Source: Zhongshania sp. R06B22 (GTDB taxonomy: Bacteria; Pseudomonadota; Gammaproteobacteria; Pseudomonadales; Spongiibacteraceae). From it: a stretch of 64,000 bases of DNA. Shown piece by piece: positions 43,170 to 51,080 of this stretch. Position numbers and translations under genes: made by a program. How positions within the stretch are numbered: the stretch's first letter is position 1; each line of letters starts with the position of its first letter. The notes under the pieces are model-generated. The model searched no databases. It worked only from the letters and a program-made list of their open reading frames with translations, and was not told the DNA's origin. Where the stretch lies: assembly GCF_040892595.1 (NCBI RefSeq), contig NZ_JBFRYB010000001.1:1736001-1800000 (forward strand), in the 5' to 3' direction.

Positions 43170-43589
43170 ATGAAGTCATTACTATTTATTCTAGCAATCA
43201 CCTTATCCACAGCTACTTTTGCAAAAGAGGCAATAGTAGAAAGTGGTTTCAAAGCTTTCAAAGAAGGCGGCGCCAATGCAGCATGGCCAGCATGGGCGAA
43301 AGGCGGGCCTCTTGATGGAAGCAAAGAATTGATAGCTCAAGCATCACAATTTGGAACTATTGCTGCTTACTACGGAAACTATGTCAGCCACGAGTATATT
43401 TCTGAGATAAAGTTGGGAGATAACAATAAAGTGTTGTATGTGATTATGAACATGGACAGCGGCCCACTTTATGGGGCGTTCTATCTGTATAAATTACCAA
43501 GTGGAAACTGGAGCGTTCCCAACTTTATGTTTCATATGCAAGCCCAACAAGTTTGGCCACAATGCATGTATTCAGTTTGTGGAGAGTAA
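43170..43589 (+). CDS. cassette gene 3: small secreted protein
   Basis: The 139-residue protein has a clear signal peptide (MKSLLFILAITLSTATFAKE, cleaved at about residue 18). The mature part carries FKEGGANAAWPAWAKGGPLD and FMFHMQAQQVWPQ, and has two cysteines near the C-terminus that could form a disulphide. I recognise no named family; such proteins are frequent in chromosomal integron arrays. AAGGAG lies 6 bases before the ATG. The expected third attC after the stop is not well preserved. Confidence 0.75.
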   Translation: MKSLLFILAITLSTATFAKEAIVESGFKAFKEGGANAAWPAWAKGGPLDGSKELIAQASQFGTIAAYYGNYVSHEYISEIKLGDNNKVLYVIMNMDSGPLYGAFYLYKLPSGNWSVPNFMFHMQAQQVWPQCMYSVCGE

Positions 43590-44195
43590 TGCTTAATAAG
43601 GCAATCAACCATTGCTACTTCGTGGCTAAACAGCCTAAATCGCGCTTCGCACACGGATGCCGGCTATGGCGGCGTTGAGGCTGTAGAAAAACATGCAAGC
43701 TTGCATCTAGGGCGCTGTTTTGACTGTCCGCTTTTTACCAATACCGGCCCTCGATTGAGAGTTCCAACACTCTTTTTACCATAAAGTGTCCAGCGCCAAT
43801 TTTTACCGTACGTTTGCCAAATCGTTTATCTTATGGGCGGACCGACAAGCGGGAACGAAACCGGCTCACTGACTCGGCCGCTCGCCTAGTAAGCGGAGTG
43901 CCCCACTCACTGTAAATAGAGCAGTTAATACTGGCGTTCATTGCTGTGGTGTCGCGTAGCTGGCATCAATCTTGTTATTGCATATTGATGGTTTTATTTT
44001 TGGCTATATGCATTCAAAAGCTGGCGTCAGAATGAGACTAGGTTTACTCTCGCGGTTAATCTTTCCAGGCTTATTTTTCTGGCGGCCTAAAGAACTTCTT
44101 GATCATTATCGTTTAGTGGACGGCACTGCATTCTGTAGCTCGTCACCATCTAATCGTTTTTATACGCCGTTATAGCAAACAGGGAAATGTTGCTT
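43590..44195. other. intergenic region after the cassettes
   Basis: These 606 bases hold a possible decayed attC (43591-43679, cores GCTTAAT and GTTGAGG with poorly matching arms) and repeat copy B. A 67-codon frame at 43972-44175 begins with TTG and does not look coding. The remainder shows nothing I can name. Confidence 0.5.
43671..43740 (+). repeat. dispersed degenerate repeat, copy B (left half)
   Basis: The first 22 bases are identical to 31293-31314. Similarity continues through CTTGCATCT and CCGCTTTTTACC, the latter shared with copy C. It begins at the GGCGTT that would end a third attC. Confidence 0.65.
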
Positions 44196-44663
44196 ATGAG
44201 TACACCAAAATACGCAGGCTTCTGGGTGCGTGTAGGCGCATCAATCATCGATTCAATATTGATTTTACTTGTGCTTGGCCCCTTGTTAACGGCGATATAC
44301 GGTCGCGGCTACTGGTTGGGCGAAGATGGCATTGGCACAGGTTTAGATGTGTTGCTCAATTACGTGCTTCCCGCCGTTGCGGTGCTGATGTTCTGGGTGT
44401 ATAAGTCTGCGACTCCTGGAAAAATGATGACCCATTTATGCATTGTTGATGCCCGCACTGGCGCAAAACCAACGACCACTCAATTTGTATTGCGCTACAT
44501 CGGCTACTACGTGTCGATGATCCCCTTGTTTCTAGGGATCCTCTGGGTCGCTATAGACCCAAAGAAGCAGGGTTGGCACGACAAGATGGCAGGCACCGTG
44601 GTTATTGTGAAATCAGCAGAATATCAAGCCCAGGACGATAACGAGTCGTACGAATCGAGTTAG
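44196..44663 (+). CDS. RDD-family membrane protein
   Basis: The 155-residue protein has the RDD pattern (AGFWVRVGASIIDSILILLV at the start) and hydrophobic segments at about 15-36, 48-68 and 105-123, plus GKMMTHLCIVDARTGAKPTT. Some RDD proteins exchange sodium for protons; most have no known role. AGGGA precedes the ATG at 44196 at good spacing; an ATG at 44187 is too close. The next gene, a NADH dehydrogenase, follows after 21 bases. Confidence 0.85.
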   Translation: MSTPKYAGFWVRVGASIIDSILILLVLGPLLTAIYGRGYWLGEDGIGTGLDVLLNYVLPAVAVLMFWVYKSATPGKMMTHLCIVDARTGAKPTTTQFVLRYIGYYVSMIPLFLGILWVAIDPKKQGWHDKMAGTVVIVKSAEYQAQDDNESYESS

Positions 44664-44684
44664 CGATGTAGAAGTGAGGTGAGT

Positions 44685-45959
44685 ATGAATATTGTTATTG
44701 TTGGCGGTGGGGCAGGAGGTTTACCACTGGTAACAAAGTTAGGGAAAACCTTAGGCAAGCGCGGTAAAGCAAATATTACCTTGGTAGATGCCAGCCCCAG
44801 CCATATTTGGAAGCCCCGCTTTCACGAAGTCGCCACTGGCGCGATAGATTCAGATTTGGATGCGGTAGATTATCGAGCCCACGCCTATCAAAATCATTAC
44901 AACTTTTCTAAAGGCCGCATGAGTGGCCTAGATCGTGATAAAAAAGACATTATCCTTGAGCCGGTCACTACATCAACAGGCAAGGAGATACTGCCCGAAC
45001 GTCGTATTCCCTATGATTATCTTGTGATTACTGTGGGTAGCCTTGGCAACGATTTTAATACCGCTGGGGTGCGAGATCATTGTCTGTTTTTAGACACCCG
45101 CGAGCAAGCCGACCGCTTTCATGAACGATTTTTAAATCACTGCTCAAGCGCAGATTATTATCACGATCCTCTGTCAGTTGCGATTGTCGGCGGCGGCGCC
45201 ACAGGCGTTGAGCTAGCTGCAGAAATTCACCACGCTGTGGGGCTGTTAAAACTCTATGGCCTTAAAGCGCTGGATCGTAGTCGACTGCAAGTTCACGTCA
45301 TTGAGGCGGGGCCGCGCCTATTGCCCGCTCTAAGTGAGCAGATCGCAAGCGCCGCCCAGGCCGAGCTAGAAAACATGGGTGTAAAAGTGCATACCGCAAC
45401 CATGGTTAAAGAAGCCGACGAGCAGGGCTTTATCACCGGCGACGGCGAACGTATTGACGCCGCGCTTTTGGTTTGGGCCGCTGGAATCAAGGCGCCGGAT
45501 GTAGTGGGGCAGTGGGGTCTGCAGGTTAATCGTATTAACCAGTTGGTGGTTGATCCAAATTTACAAACCGCCGATGCCGCCATCTTCGCAATGGGTGATT
45601 GCTGCGCCTGTGAACTTGCAGCGGGCAAGAACGTACCACCGCGCGCGCAATCGGCTCAGCAAATGGCCAAGCACACAGCAAAGAACTTGCAGCGCATTGT
45701 TAAAGGGCAGCCACTTAAACCGTTTAGCTATCGCGATCACGGTTCATTGGTATCGCTGTCTGAATATTCCGCACTGGGGAATTTAATGGGCAGTATGCGC
45801 GGCGGCAGCTTTTTCATAGAAGGCTGGATGGCGAGAATAATGTACGTCAGCCTATATCGACTGCATCAAGCGGCTATCTATGGATGGTTGCGAACGGTGA
45901 TGTTGCTAATGGCGGGGCGTTTTAATCGGTTGCTAAGGCCTAGATTGAAGTTGCACTAG
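44685..45959 (+). CDS. ndh: type II NADH:quinone oxidoreductase-like flavoprotein
   Basis: The 424-residue protein has two dinucleotide-binding motifs: FAD at the N-terminus (IVIVGGGAGGLPLVTKLGK) and NADH in the middle (VAIVGGGATGVELAAEIHHA), and the FAD-closing motif IFAMGDCCACELAAGKNVPP. The C-terminus (about 360-424) is hydrophobic/amphipathic and would anchor it to the inner membrane. It passes electrons from NADH to quinone without pumping protons. GAGGTGAG precedes the ATG. A strong terminator follows. Confidence 0.9.
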   Translation: MNIVIVGGGAGGLPLVTKLGKTLGKRGKANITLVDASPSHIWKPRFHEVATGAIDSDLDAVDYRAHAYQNHYNFSKGRMSGLDRDKKDIILEPVTTSTGKEILPERRIPYDYLVITVGSLGNDFNTAGVRDHCLFLDTREQADRFHERFLNHCSSADYYHDPLSVAIVGGGATGVELAAEIHHAVGLLKLYGLKALDRSRLQVHVIEAGPRLLPALSEQIASAAQAELENMGVKVHTATMVKEADEQGFITGDGERIDAALLVWAAGIKAPDVVGQWGLQVNRINQLVVDPNLQTADAAIFAMGDCCACELAAGKNVPPRAQSAQQMAKHTAKNLQRIVKGQPLKPFSYRDHGSLVSLSEYSALGNLMGSMRGGSFFIEGWMARIMYVSLYRLHQAAIYGWLRTVMLLMAGRFNRLLRPRLKLH

Positions 45960-46017
45960 CTTAAAAATTAGAGTGATGCGGCAATGACTAGGCCGATTTT
46001 CTGTAGTACGGCAAAGC

Positions 46018-46057
46018 AGCCCCACAATGAACGTTACATCTCATTGCGGGGCTTTTT
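46018..46057 (+). terminator. rho-independent terminator after ndh
   Basis: AGCCCCACAATGA and TCATTGCGGGGCT form a 13-bp stem with one mismatch and a 10-base loop. A run of five T follows. It ends the RDD-ndh unit. Confidence 0.92.
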
Positions 46058-46140
46058 ATGTGGGCGCAGAAAGGCTGCTTGGAAGCATGTATTTAGCGCT
46101 TAGCGAGCGCGCTGGCAGTCAAAGCTTGATCTTCTTAGGT

Positions 46141-46419
46141 CTATTCACTTGCATATACGGTATTAAAATAAAGCGCACCGCGCTTAAGGTAAATTTCAGT
46201 GCTTGTTGCCGGAATGCAGTTTTTTAAGCTTGAAATAATGTATCTACCGTTCTCAGTTTTAATGGTGGCGTGTGATACTCCTTCCATCGTAGCGCCACCA
46301 AGAGTGTCACATTTCTGTACTTCACCCGCTATCACTTCTAGTACCTCACCACTTTTACTAATGCAAAGTGCTGTATAGAAACCAAGAATTAATAAAAAAC
46401 TAACAATAATCCAGCGCAT
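46141..46419 (-). CDS. small secreted or membrane-anchored hypothetical protein
   Basis: The 92-residue protein starts with a hydrophobic segment (MRWIIVSFLLILGFYTALC) and continues with a short beta-rich domain containing two cysteines (KCDTLGG, KNCIPA). I recognise no family. It is the only minus-strand gene between the ndh terminator and the ApbE gene, with a 168-base gap to the latter. It may be monocistronic. Confidence 0.55.
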   Translation of the reverse strand: MRWIIVSFLLILGFYTALCISKSGEVLEVIAGEVQKCDTLGGATMEGVSHATIKTENGRYIISSLKNCIPATSTEIYLKRGALYFNTVYASE

Positions 46420-46587
46420 TTATAATCTATTTCATCCGTTCTGATAGTTGTAAGGTTTAATGACCGCAGCGGCGGTGGTCAGCGACAATTCAACATTAAG
46501 CTTGGAATAGGTTTTTGTAGATGGCCTTATTCATAGCTTCATTTGAGTTGATACCCAAGCCTATGCAGCTAACACGCACAAAGCGGT

Positions 46588-47472
46588 TTAGCGCTGTACC
46601 CAATGTAATACTTCTTGTGCCTGTATGAAATCCTCTGCGTCTTTACCTTGTAGCATTGATAAGGTGGCTAGTAGTCCTGCTTCGACGCAGCTGGCTGTGG
46701 CAACGGTAACTGAGTGGGGGGCGTCCATGACTGGCCATCCGGTCATTGGGTTAAGCACATGTGGGTAGCGTAGGCCGTCTCGAAGTAAGAACCGCCGAGC
46801 ATCGCCGCTGGTTGCAAGACCGCCGCGCTGTAACTGGATGTTGGCGGACTGCAAACCGCCGATATTCTCGACACCCACTAGCCAATGTTCTTGATAACTT
46901 GGTGGTGCATTTGCAAATAAGTCGCCACCGAAATTCACCAGTATCGGCACATCGCTAAGGCTGCTCACTAACGCGGCGGCTTTGTCGACTGCATACTCTT
47001 TGCCAATACCGCCAAAGTCGATCTCCATGCCGGGTAGTAATGTTAAGTATGGGGATGACCATGTCACTTTATGCCAACCAATGATGGGCAGTATTGCAGT
47101 CACGTCATCCGGATTGGGAATGTGATTGCCGCCATCGAACTTCCATAGTCGACGTAATACCCCAGAGCTTAGATCAAATAGGCGGTCACTTATTTGATAG
47201 GCGTGGGTGGCGAAATCAATAAGATGAGTCGTCTCTTGATCTACTTCTAGGGTTTTTCCCTTGGCGTTATTAATGCGATAAACAATATTGTCGTCGCGGT
47301 AGCGACTGAATTTCGATTCTATACGCCAAGCTTCTGCGGCAACGGTTGAAGTGATTTGTTCGGCGAGGGCTTTACTGTCGCAGTCGATCAACACTTCGCA
47401 GGGGCTGGCCATCGCTTTAAAGCGACCTCTATATCCACGCTCGGTTTTTGTTACTAGCCACTCTCGATTCAT
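46588..47472 (-). CDS. ApbE-family FAD:protein FMN transferase-like protein
   Basis: The 294-residue protein has the ApbE landmarks: IDFGGIGKEYAVDKAA (residues 151-166), NFGGDLFA (180-187), GGLATSGD (217-224) and HVLNPMTG (238-245). ApbE moves FMN from FAD onto a Thr/Ser of exported proteins. Two features are odd. There is no signal peptide or lipobox, so it may act in the cytoplasm. Near the C-terminus the usual EADALAT metal motif reads EAGLLAT, with Gly at the conserved Asp position (residue 266). It is the last gene of a five-gene unit and lies 32 bases after dsbD. Confidence 0.85.
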   Translation of the reverse strand: MNREWLVTKTERGYRGRFKAMASPCEVLIDCDSKALAEQITSTVAAEAWRIESKFSRYRDDNIVYRINNAKGKTLEVDQETTHLIDFATHAYQISDRLFDLSSGVLRRLWKFDGGNHIPNPDDVTAILPIIGWHKVTWSSPYLTLLPGMEIDFGGIGKEYAVDKAAALVSSLSDVPILVNFGGDLFANAPPSYQEHWLVGVENIGGLQSANIQLQRGGLATSGDARRFLLRDGLRYPHVLNPMTGWPVMDAPHSVTVATASCVEAGLLATLSMLQGKDAEDFIQAQEVLHWVQR

Positions 47473-47504
47473 GGTGTGCGGTTTCCCTGATGGAATAAAG
47501 AGTA

Positions 47505-49352
47505 TCAGCCACCTTGATCTTCATTTCCAGTTTGGGCATCTGTGAAGGTCGAAATTATCATGTCCTTATTAAGAATTTGCGGCAGTACCACGGGGGCTTT
47601 GCCACCGCCCGGAAAGTAAACGTAAAGCGGTACACCGCTTCTGTTGTAGCGGGCTAGCAGCCTGCTGACTTCGGCGTCACGACTGGTCCAGTCGGCGACC
47701 ATATAGCGAATATGTTGGTCTGCCATTGTGTTTTTTACTAAGTCTGTGTCTAAGACTAGGCGTTCATTGGCTTTGCAGGTGATACACCAGTCCGCCGTGA
47801 CGTCGAGGAAGATTGCGCCGCCATCGTTTTGCAATGACGTGAGCCGCTCTGAACTGTAAGCCAATGCAGCGCCGTCTTTTGCAGTTGGAAATGCGCTTGC
47901 AGATAGATTCTCGGTCTCGGCCATACTGGGGCGTAACAAGGCCGAGCCGAGTATTGTGGCTGCGGCAATACCTGACACAATGGCGATACCGCGATGCCAA
48001 TGTGCTTTTTTCTTCCAGAAATACAGCGCCATACTTATAAGTAGGCAGCCGATTAACACTAACATGGCAGCGTTAATACCTGCCTGCCTTCCAAGCACCC
48101 ACAGCAACCATATGCCGGTGAGATACATAGGGAAGGCCATGACTTCTTTGAGAGTAATCATCCAGTTGCCAGGCCGTGGTAATAATCTGCCGAGACCGGG
48201 GATGATCGAGAGCAGTAAAAAGGGCGCGGCCATGCCCAAGCCCAGAGCGATAAATACCGTGAGCGCAACATACATGGGCTGTGTTAGCGCGAAGCCTAAA
48301 GACGCTCCCATGAACGGCGCAGTGCAGGGGCTGGCAACCACAACAGCCAGTACGCCGGTGAAAAATGTGCCCTTTAAGCCGCCTTTTTCTACTAGCCCTT
48401 GACCGACCCCTGCAATACCAGCACCGAACTCTACTACGCCAGAAAAACTTAGCCCCATGGCGAAGAATAAATACACGAGTGCGGCGACAAACCATGGCGA
48501 TTGCAACTGATAGCCCCATCCCAATTCTTGCCCTGACGCTCTTAGAAACATCAGTAAGCCGGCAAAAAACATAAAACTTGCCACCACACCGGCGGTGTAA
48601 ACCAGGCCGTGTATACGGCGCTCGGCCGCTGATGTATCGCTACTTTCTAAGAGGCTGATTGCCTTTAATGCGAGTACCGGAAAAACGCAGGGCATAAGAT
48701 TTAGAATGAGACCGCCGACAAAGGCCATGGCGGCCATAATCAATAAACTCGCTGGCACCGCAGCCGCGATACGAGCTGGGCCAGAATCTGTTGACGTTAT
48801 AGATTGCGCAGATGCTTGAAGCGAATCCTTTGGCTGCTCTGTTTGAGACGTCGCAGGTTTTTGCGGGTCTAGTGGTGTCACCAGACCCGCTTGGGGGTCA
48901 ACCCTAAACCAGCGGTGATCTGGGGGGTAGCAGAGGCCGGCGTCGGCGCAGCCCTGCGAAGAGATCTTGATAGTAAACGGCGCTGTTGTCGGCAAGCTTA
49001 AATGGGATTGAAGCTGCTGATAGAACACCTCTACATCACCAAAATACTCATCATGCTTTAGCTTGCCCCCAGGGAGTTGAATGGCCAGCTTTTGAGTTTG
49101 CTCATCTACGCTCCAGCTCGCCTTGAATCCCTTGCCGTAAAGGTAATAACCCTCGGCAATCTGCCAATCCATTTCTAACTTGTTGCCGCTTAGCCGCGGC
49201 TTCATTTGGTAAGCCTGATCGACGGGTAAAAAATCACCTCCGCTTGTTGTGGTGGCAACCGTCTGGTCGACCTTAGCCTGGGTATCGATTGCCCAGCAAG
49301 ATACTGAGAACAGGCCAAGTAGAATAAGCAGGGATGCAATAATTCTTTTCAT
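47505..49352 (-). CDS. dsbD: DsbD, thiol:disulphide interchange protein
   Basis: The 615-residue protein has a signal peptide (about 1-21), a periplasmic alpha domain with Cys135 and Cys141 (SQGCADAGLCYPP), a polytopic membrane domain with Cys222 (LMPCVFPVLALKA) and Cys343 (ASPCTAPFMGA), and a C-terminal thioredoxin domain with Cys523/Cys526 (DWCITCK). All six redox cysteines are present. It carries electrons from cytoplasmic thioredoxin to periplasmic partners. In this locus it could feed the TlpA-like protein and the cysteine-tailed lipoprotein upstream. Confidence 0.93.
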   Translation of the reverse strand: MKRIIASLLILLGLFSVSCWAIDTQAKVDQTVATTTSGGDFLPVDQAYQMKPRLSGNKLEMDWQIAEGYYLYGKGFKASWSVDEQTQKLAIQLPGGKLKHDEYFGDVEVFYQQLQSHLSLPTTAPFTIKISSQGCADAGLCYPPDHRWFRVDPQAGLVTPLDPQKPATSQTEQPKDSLQASAQSITSTDSGPARIAAAVPASLLIMAAMAFVGGLILNLMPCVFPVLALKAISLLESSDTSAAERRIHGLVYTAGVVASFMFFAGLLMFLRASGQELGWGYQLQSPWFVAALVYLFFAMGLSFSGVVEFGAGIAGVGQGLVEKGGLKGTFFTGVLAVVVASPCTAPFMGASLGFALTQPMYVALTVFIALGLGMAAPFLLLSIIPGLGRLLPRPGNWMITLKEVMAFPMYLTGIWLLWVLGRQAGINAAMLVLIGCLLISMALYFWKKKAHWHRGIAIVSGIAAATILGSALLRPSMAETENLSASAFPTAKDGAALAYSSERLTSLQNDGGAIFLDVTADWCITCKANERLVLDTDLVKNTMADQHIRYMVADWTSRDAEVSRLLARYNRSGVPLYVYFPGGGKAPVVLPQILNKDMIISTFTDAQTGNEDQGG

Positions 49353-49433
49353 GGAAATAAATCACCAATTAGGGTGTAAACACAAAATCGCGCACCGCGA
49401 AGTAATGCAAGTGCGCGCAATGCCGTCAACCTT

Positions 49434-49449
49434 GTGCCGTGTACGGCAC
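49434..49449. terminator. small hairpin between the DUF3570 gene and dsbD
   Basis: GTGCCG and CGGCAC pair around TGTA. No T run follows on either strand, so it is more likely an mRNA-processing or pausing element than a terminator. Confidence 0.35.
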
Positions 49450-49468
49450 TGGTGTTGATGGAGAGGGC

Positions 49469-50803
49469 TTAAAAGTCGTAGCCGATCCTTAACATCAGGG
49501 CGTCAACATCGGGATAAAGCTCTTGATTTTTTAGTTCACCAAATGCCTGCGCGGGCTCATCGCCGGTTTGTAGATAATATTCCAAGGCAACACTCCAGGA
49601 GTTCTGAGGATTGTCCTGACCGTATTCCATACCCACGGTATAGGCCATAAACTCACCTAAACGATAGTCTGCAGAAGCGTCAGAAGATGTGTCGCCCACG
49701 GTGGGTTGATCACCGGCAATAAAGAACGGCGTATAGAAGTCAGCCGCCGTCTGCTGATACACGCGCACATGGGGCTCGAGATATGAGGTCTCGCCAAATT
49801 TCCACCGGTAGCGAAGGTCTACCGTGTTGGAGCTAATCCCCCAGTCATCGACCATAAAGCGATAGGACGTATCGAGAACATTGTTACCAATAAGGCGTTT
49901 ATATTGGCCGTAAAAACTGTGTTTAAGACGACTATCAGGTCTGTTTTCATACACCACCGTGGGCAAATTAGGTTCCGCATTATTCTCAAAGAGCGGCACG
50001 CCAGTCACTGGGTCAACGACACTGATAAATTTATACGGGTCTGTTAGGTAGCCACTTGAGGAACTCAGTGAGTAACTCAGTTGAAAAAGACTGTTTTGAT
50101 CAATAATCTGGGTTACGCCGACAACAAGATCAAACAAGCTCTTGGTATCATCGCTGCCGTTTTTTACCTTATTGCCATCGTCGTCTTCATCGTCATCATC
50201 GCCTTGTATTTGCAAGGTGCCAAAGGCAACCGGTTTACCATTCACTGGCTCGACCAGATCCATGCCCAGAGATATGCCGGCCGTTAGTGTGGTATTGCCA
50301 TTATTAATGTCTTTGGCAAACGTAGAGCTGACCGCAAATGAGGTGTAGTCATACTCTGATGAGAAATTACCACCAAGCACCATGGTTAGGTCTTTTGCGA
50401 TTGGCTTTTCCCAGGCCGCGTTAACAGCGACGCGAGTATCTTTAAAGGATTCGTCAAGCGGGGTTTCGCCCGCGGGTGTGACCACCGCTGTGCCGCCAGA
50501 GGGACTGGTAAAGGTCTGCGGCTGGTTGGTAGGTACCGCTCCACTGGCAGAGGCACCCGTTAGGGTGTCGACGGTCAATTTAAGCGATAGGGTTTCATCG
50601 GTATCAATCTGTTTTTTGGCGCTAATCACCGGTTCTGTTGCCGTAACGCGATCAGTCTCGCTGTAAAACAGTAGCGCCGCACTCACGTCCCACTCACCGA
50701 CATCATGTTTGTTCTCAGCCATTGCGGCGTTAGCACCAATTAAGGCGCAACTTGCTGCGGCCAATGACAAGCGAATATTCTTTTTAGTGTTCGATTTCAT
50801 CAT
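49469..50803 (-). CDS. DUF3570 outer-membrane beta-barrel protein
   Basis: The 444-residue protein has a signal peptide (cleaved near residue 29, NAAMAEN), alternating beta strands throughout and a terminal phenylalanine (MLRIGYDF), as in outer-membrane barrels. It fits DUF3570. Residues 79-85 read DTLTGAS, which resembles the ApbE flavinylation motif D-x-x-(S/T)-G-A-(T/S). An acidic loop DDDDEDDD lies at 202-209 and could bind metal. GAGGAAG precedes two adjacent ATG codons (50803, 50800); the second is better spaced. It lies between the DUF4266 lipoprotein and dsbD. Confidence 0.82.
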   Translation of the reverse strand: MMKSNTKKNIRLSLAAASCALIGANAAMAENKHDVGEWDVSAALLFYSETDRVTATEPVISAKKQIDTDETLSLKLTVDTLTGASASGAVPTNQPQTFTSPSGGTAVVTPAGETPLDESFKDTRVAVNAAWEKPIAKDLTMVLGGNFSSEYDYTSFAVSSTFAKDINNGNTTLTAGISLGMDLVEPVNGKPVAFGTLQIQGDDDDEDDDGNKVKNGSDDTKSLFDLVVGVTQIIDQNSLFQLSYSLSSSSGYLTDPYKFISVVDPVTGVPLFENNAEPNLPTVVYENRPDSRLKHSFYGQYKRLIGNNVLDTSYRFMVDDWGISSNTVDLRYRWKFGETSYLEPHVRVYQQTAADFYTPFFIAGDQPTVGDTSSDASADYRLGEFMAYTVGMEYGQDNPQNSWSVALEYYLQTGDEPAQAFGELKNQELYPDVDALMLRIGYDF

Positions 50804-50821
50804 ACTTCCTCAAAGTTCTTA

Positions 50822-51037
50822 TCAGTTACAGCCGCAGCCACCGCCGCCAAAACCACGGCCACCGCTTGATGCTTCTTTACTGAAGTAGATGTGATCGTCC
50901 AGGGCCGAGCGCAAGGGCGAACTGTCCAGTGCCATTTCCGGCTTGGCCAAGTTCTGACGTTGCCACGGTTCAACCCCCATATTGCTGCAAGCTGCCAACG
51001 AGCTGCTGGCGAGAAGTAACAGGATAATTTTCTTCAT
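50822..51037 (-). CDS. DUF4266 small lipoprotein with Gly/Cys-rich tail
   Basis: The 71-residue protein has a lipoprotein signal (LLLLASSSLAAC, acylated Cys at residue 17) and a mature part of 55 residues, beginning SNMGVEPWQRQNLAKPEMAL and ending GGRGFGGGGCGCN. The tail has two cysteines in a Gly-rich setting at the very end. The gene is 18 bases before the DUF3570 gene. DUF4266 and DUF3570 genes are commonly paired, but the function is unknown. The tail could be a substrate for the TlpA-like thioredoxin or bind a metal. Confidence 0.82.
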   Translation of the reverse strand: MKKIILLLLASSSLAACSNMGVEPWQRQNLAKPEMALDSSPLRSALDDHIYFSKEASSGGRGFGGGGCGCN

Positions 51038-51080
51038 GGTCTTATCTCATCAATAAATGACTGATTAGGATTTGTGAGAT

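Noticed and set aside
43591-43679. third attC site after cassette gene 3
   Set aside because: The cores GCTTAAT and GTTGAGG and the inner arms match poorly; it is mentioned only as a possible decayed site.
43972-44175. 67-codon plus-strand frame before the RDD gene
   Set aside because: It begins with TTG, lacks a ribosome binding site and shows no recognisable domain.
46027-46227. 66-codon plus-strand frame
   Set aside because: It begins inside the terminator of ndh and overlaps a better supported minus-strand gene.
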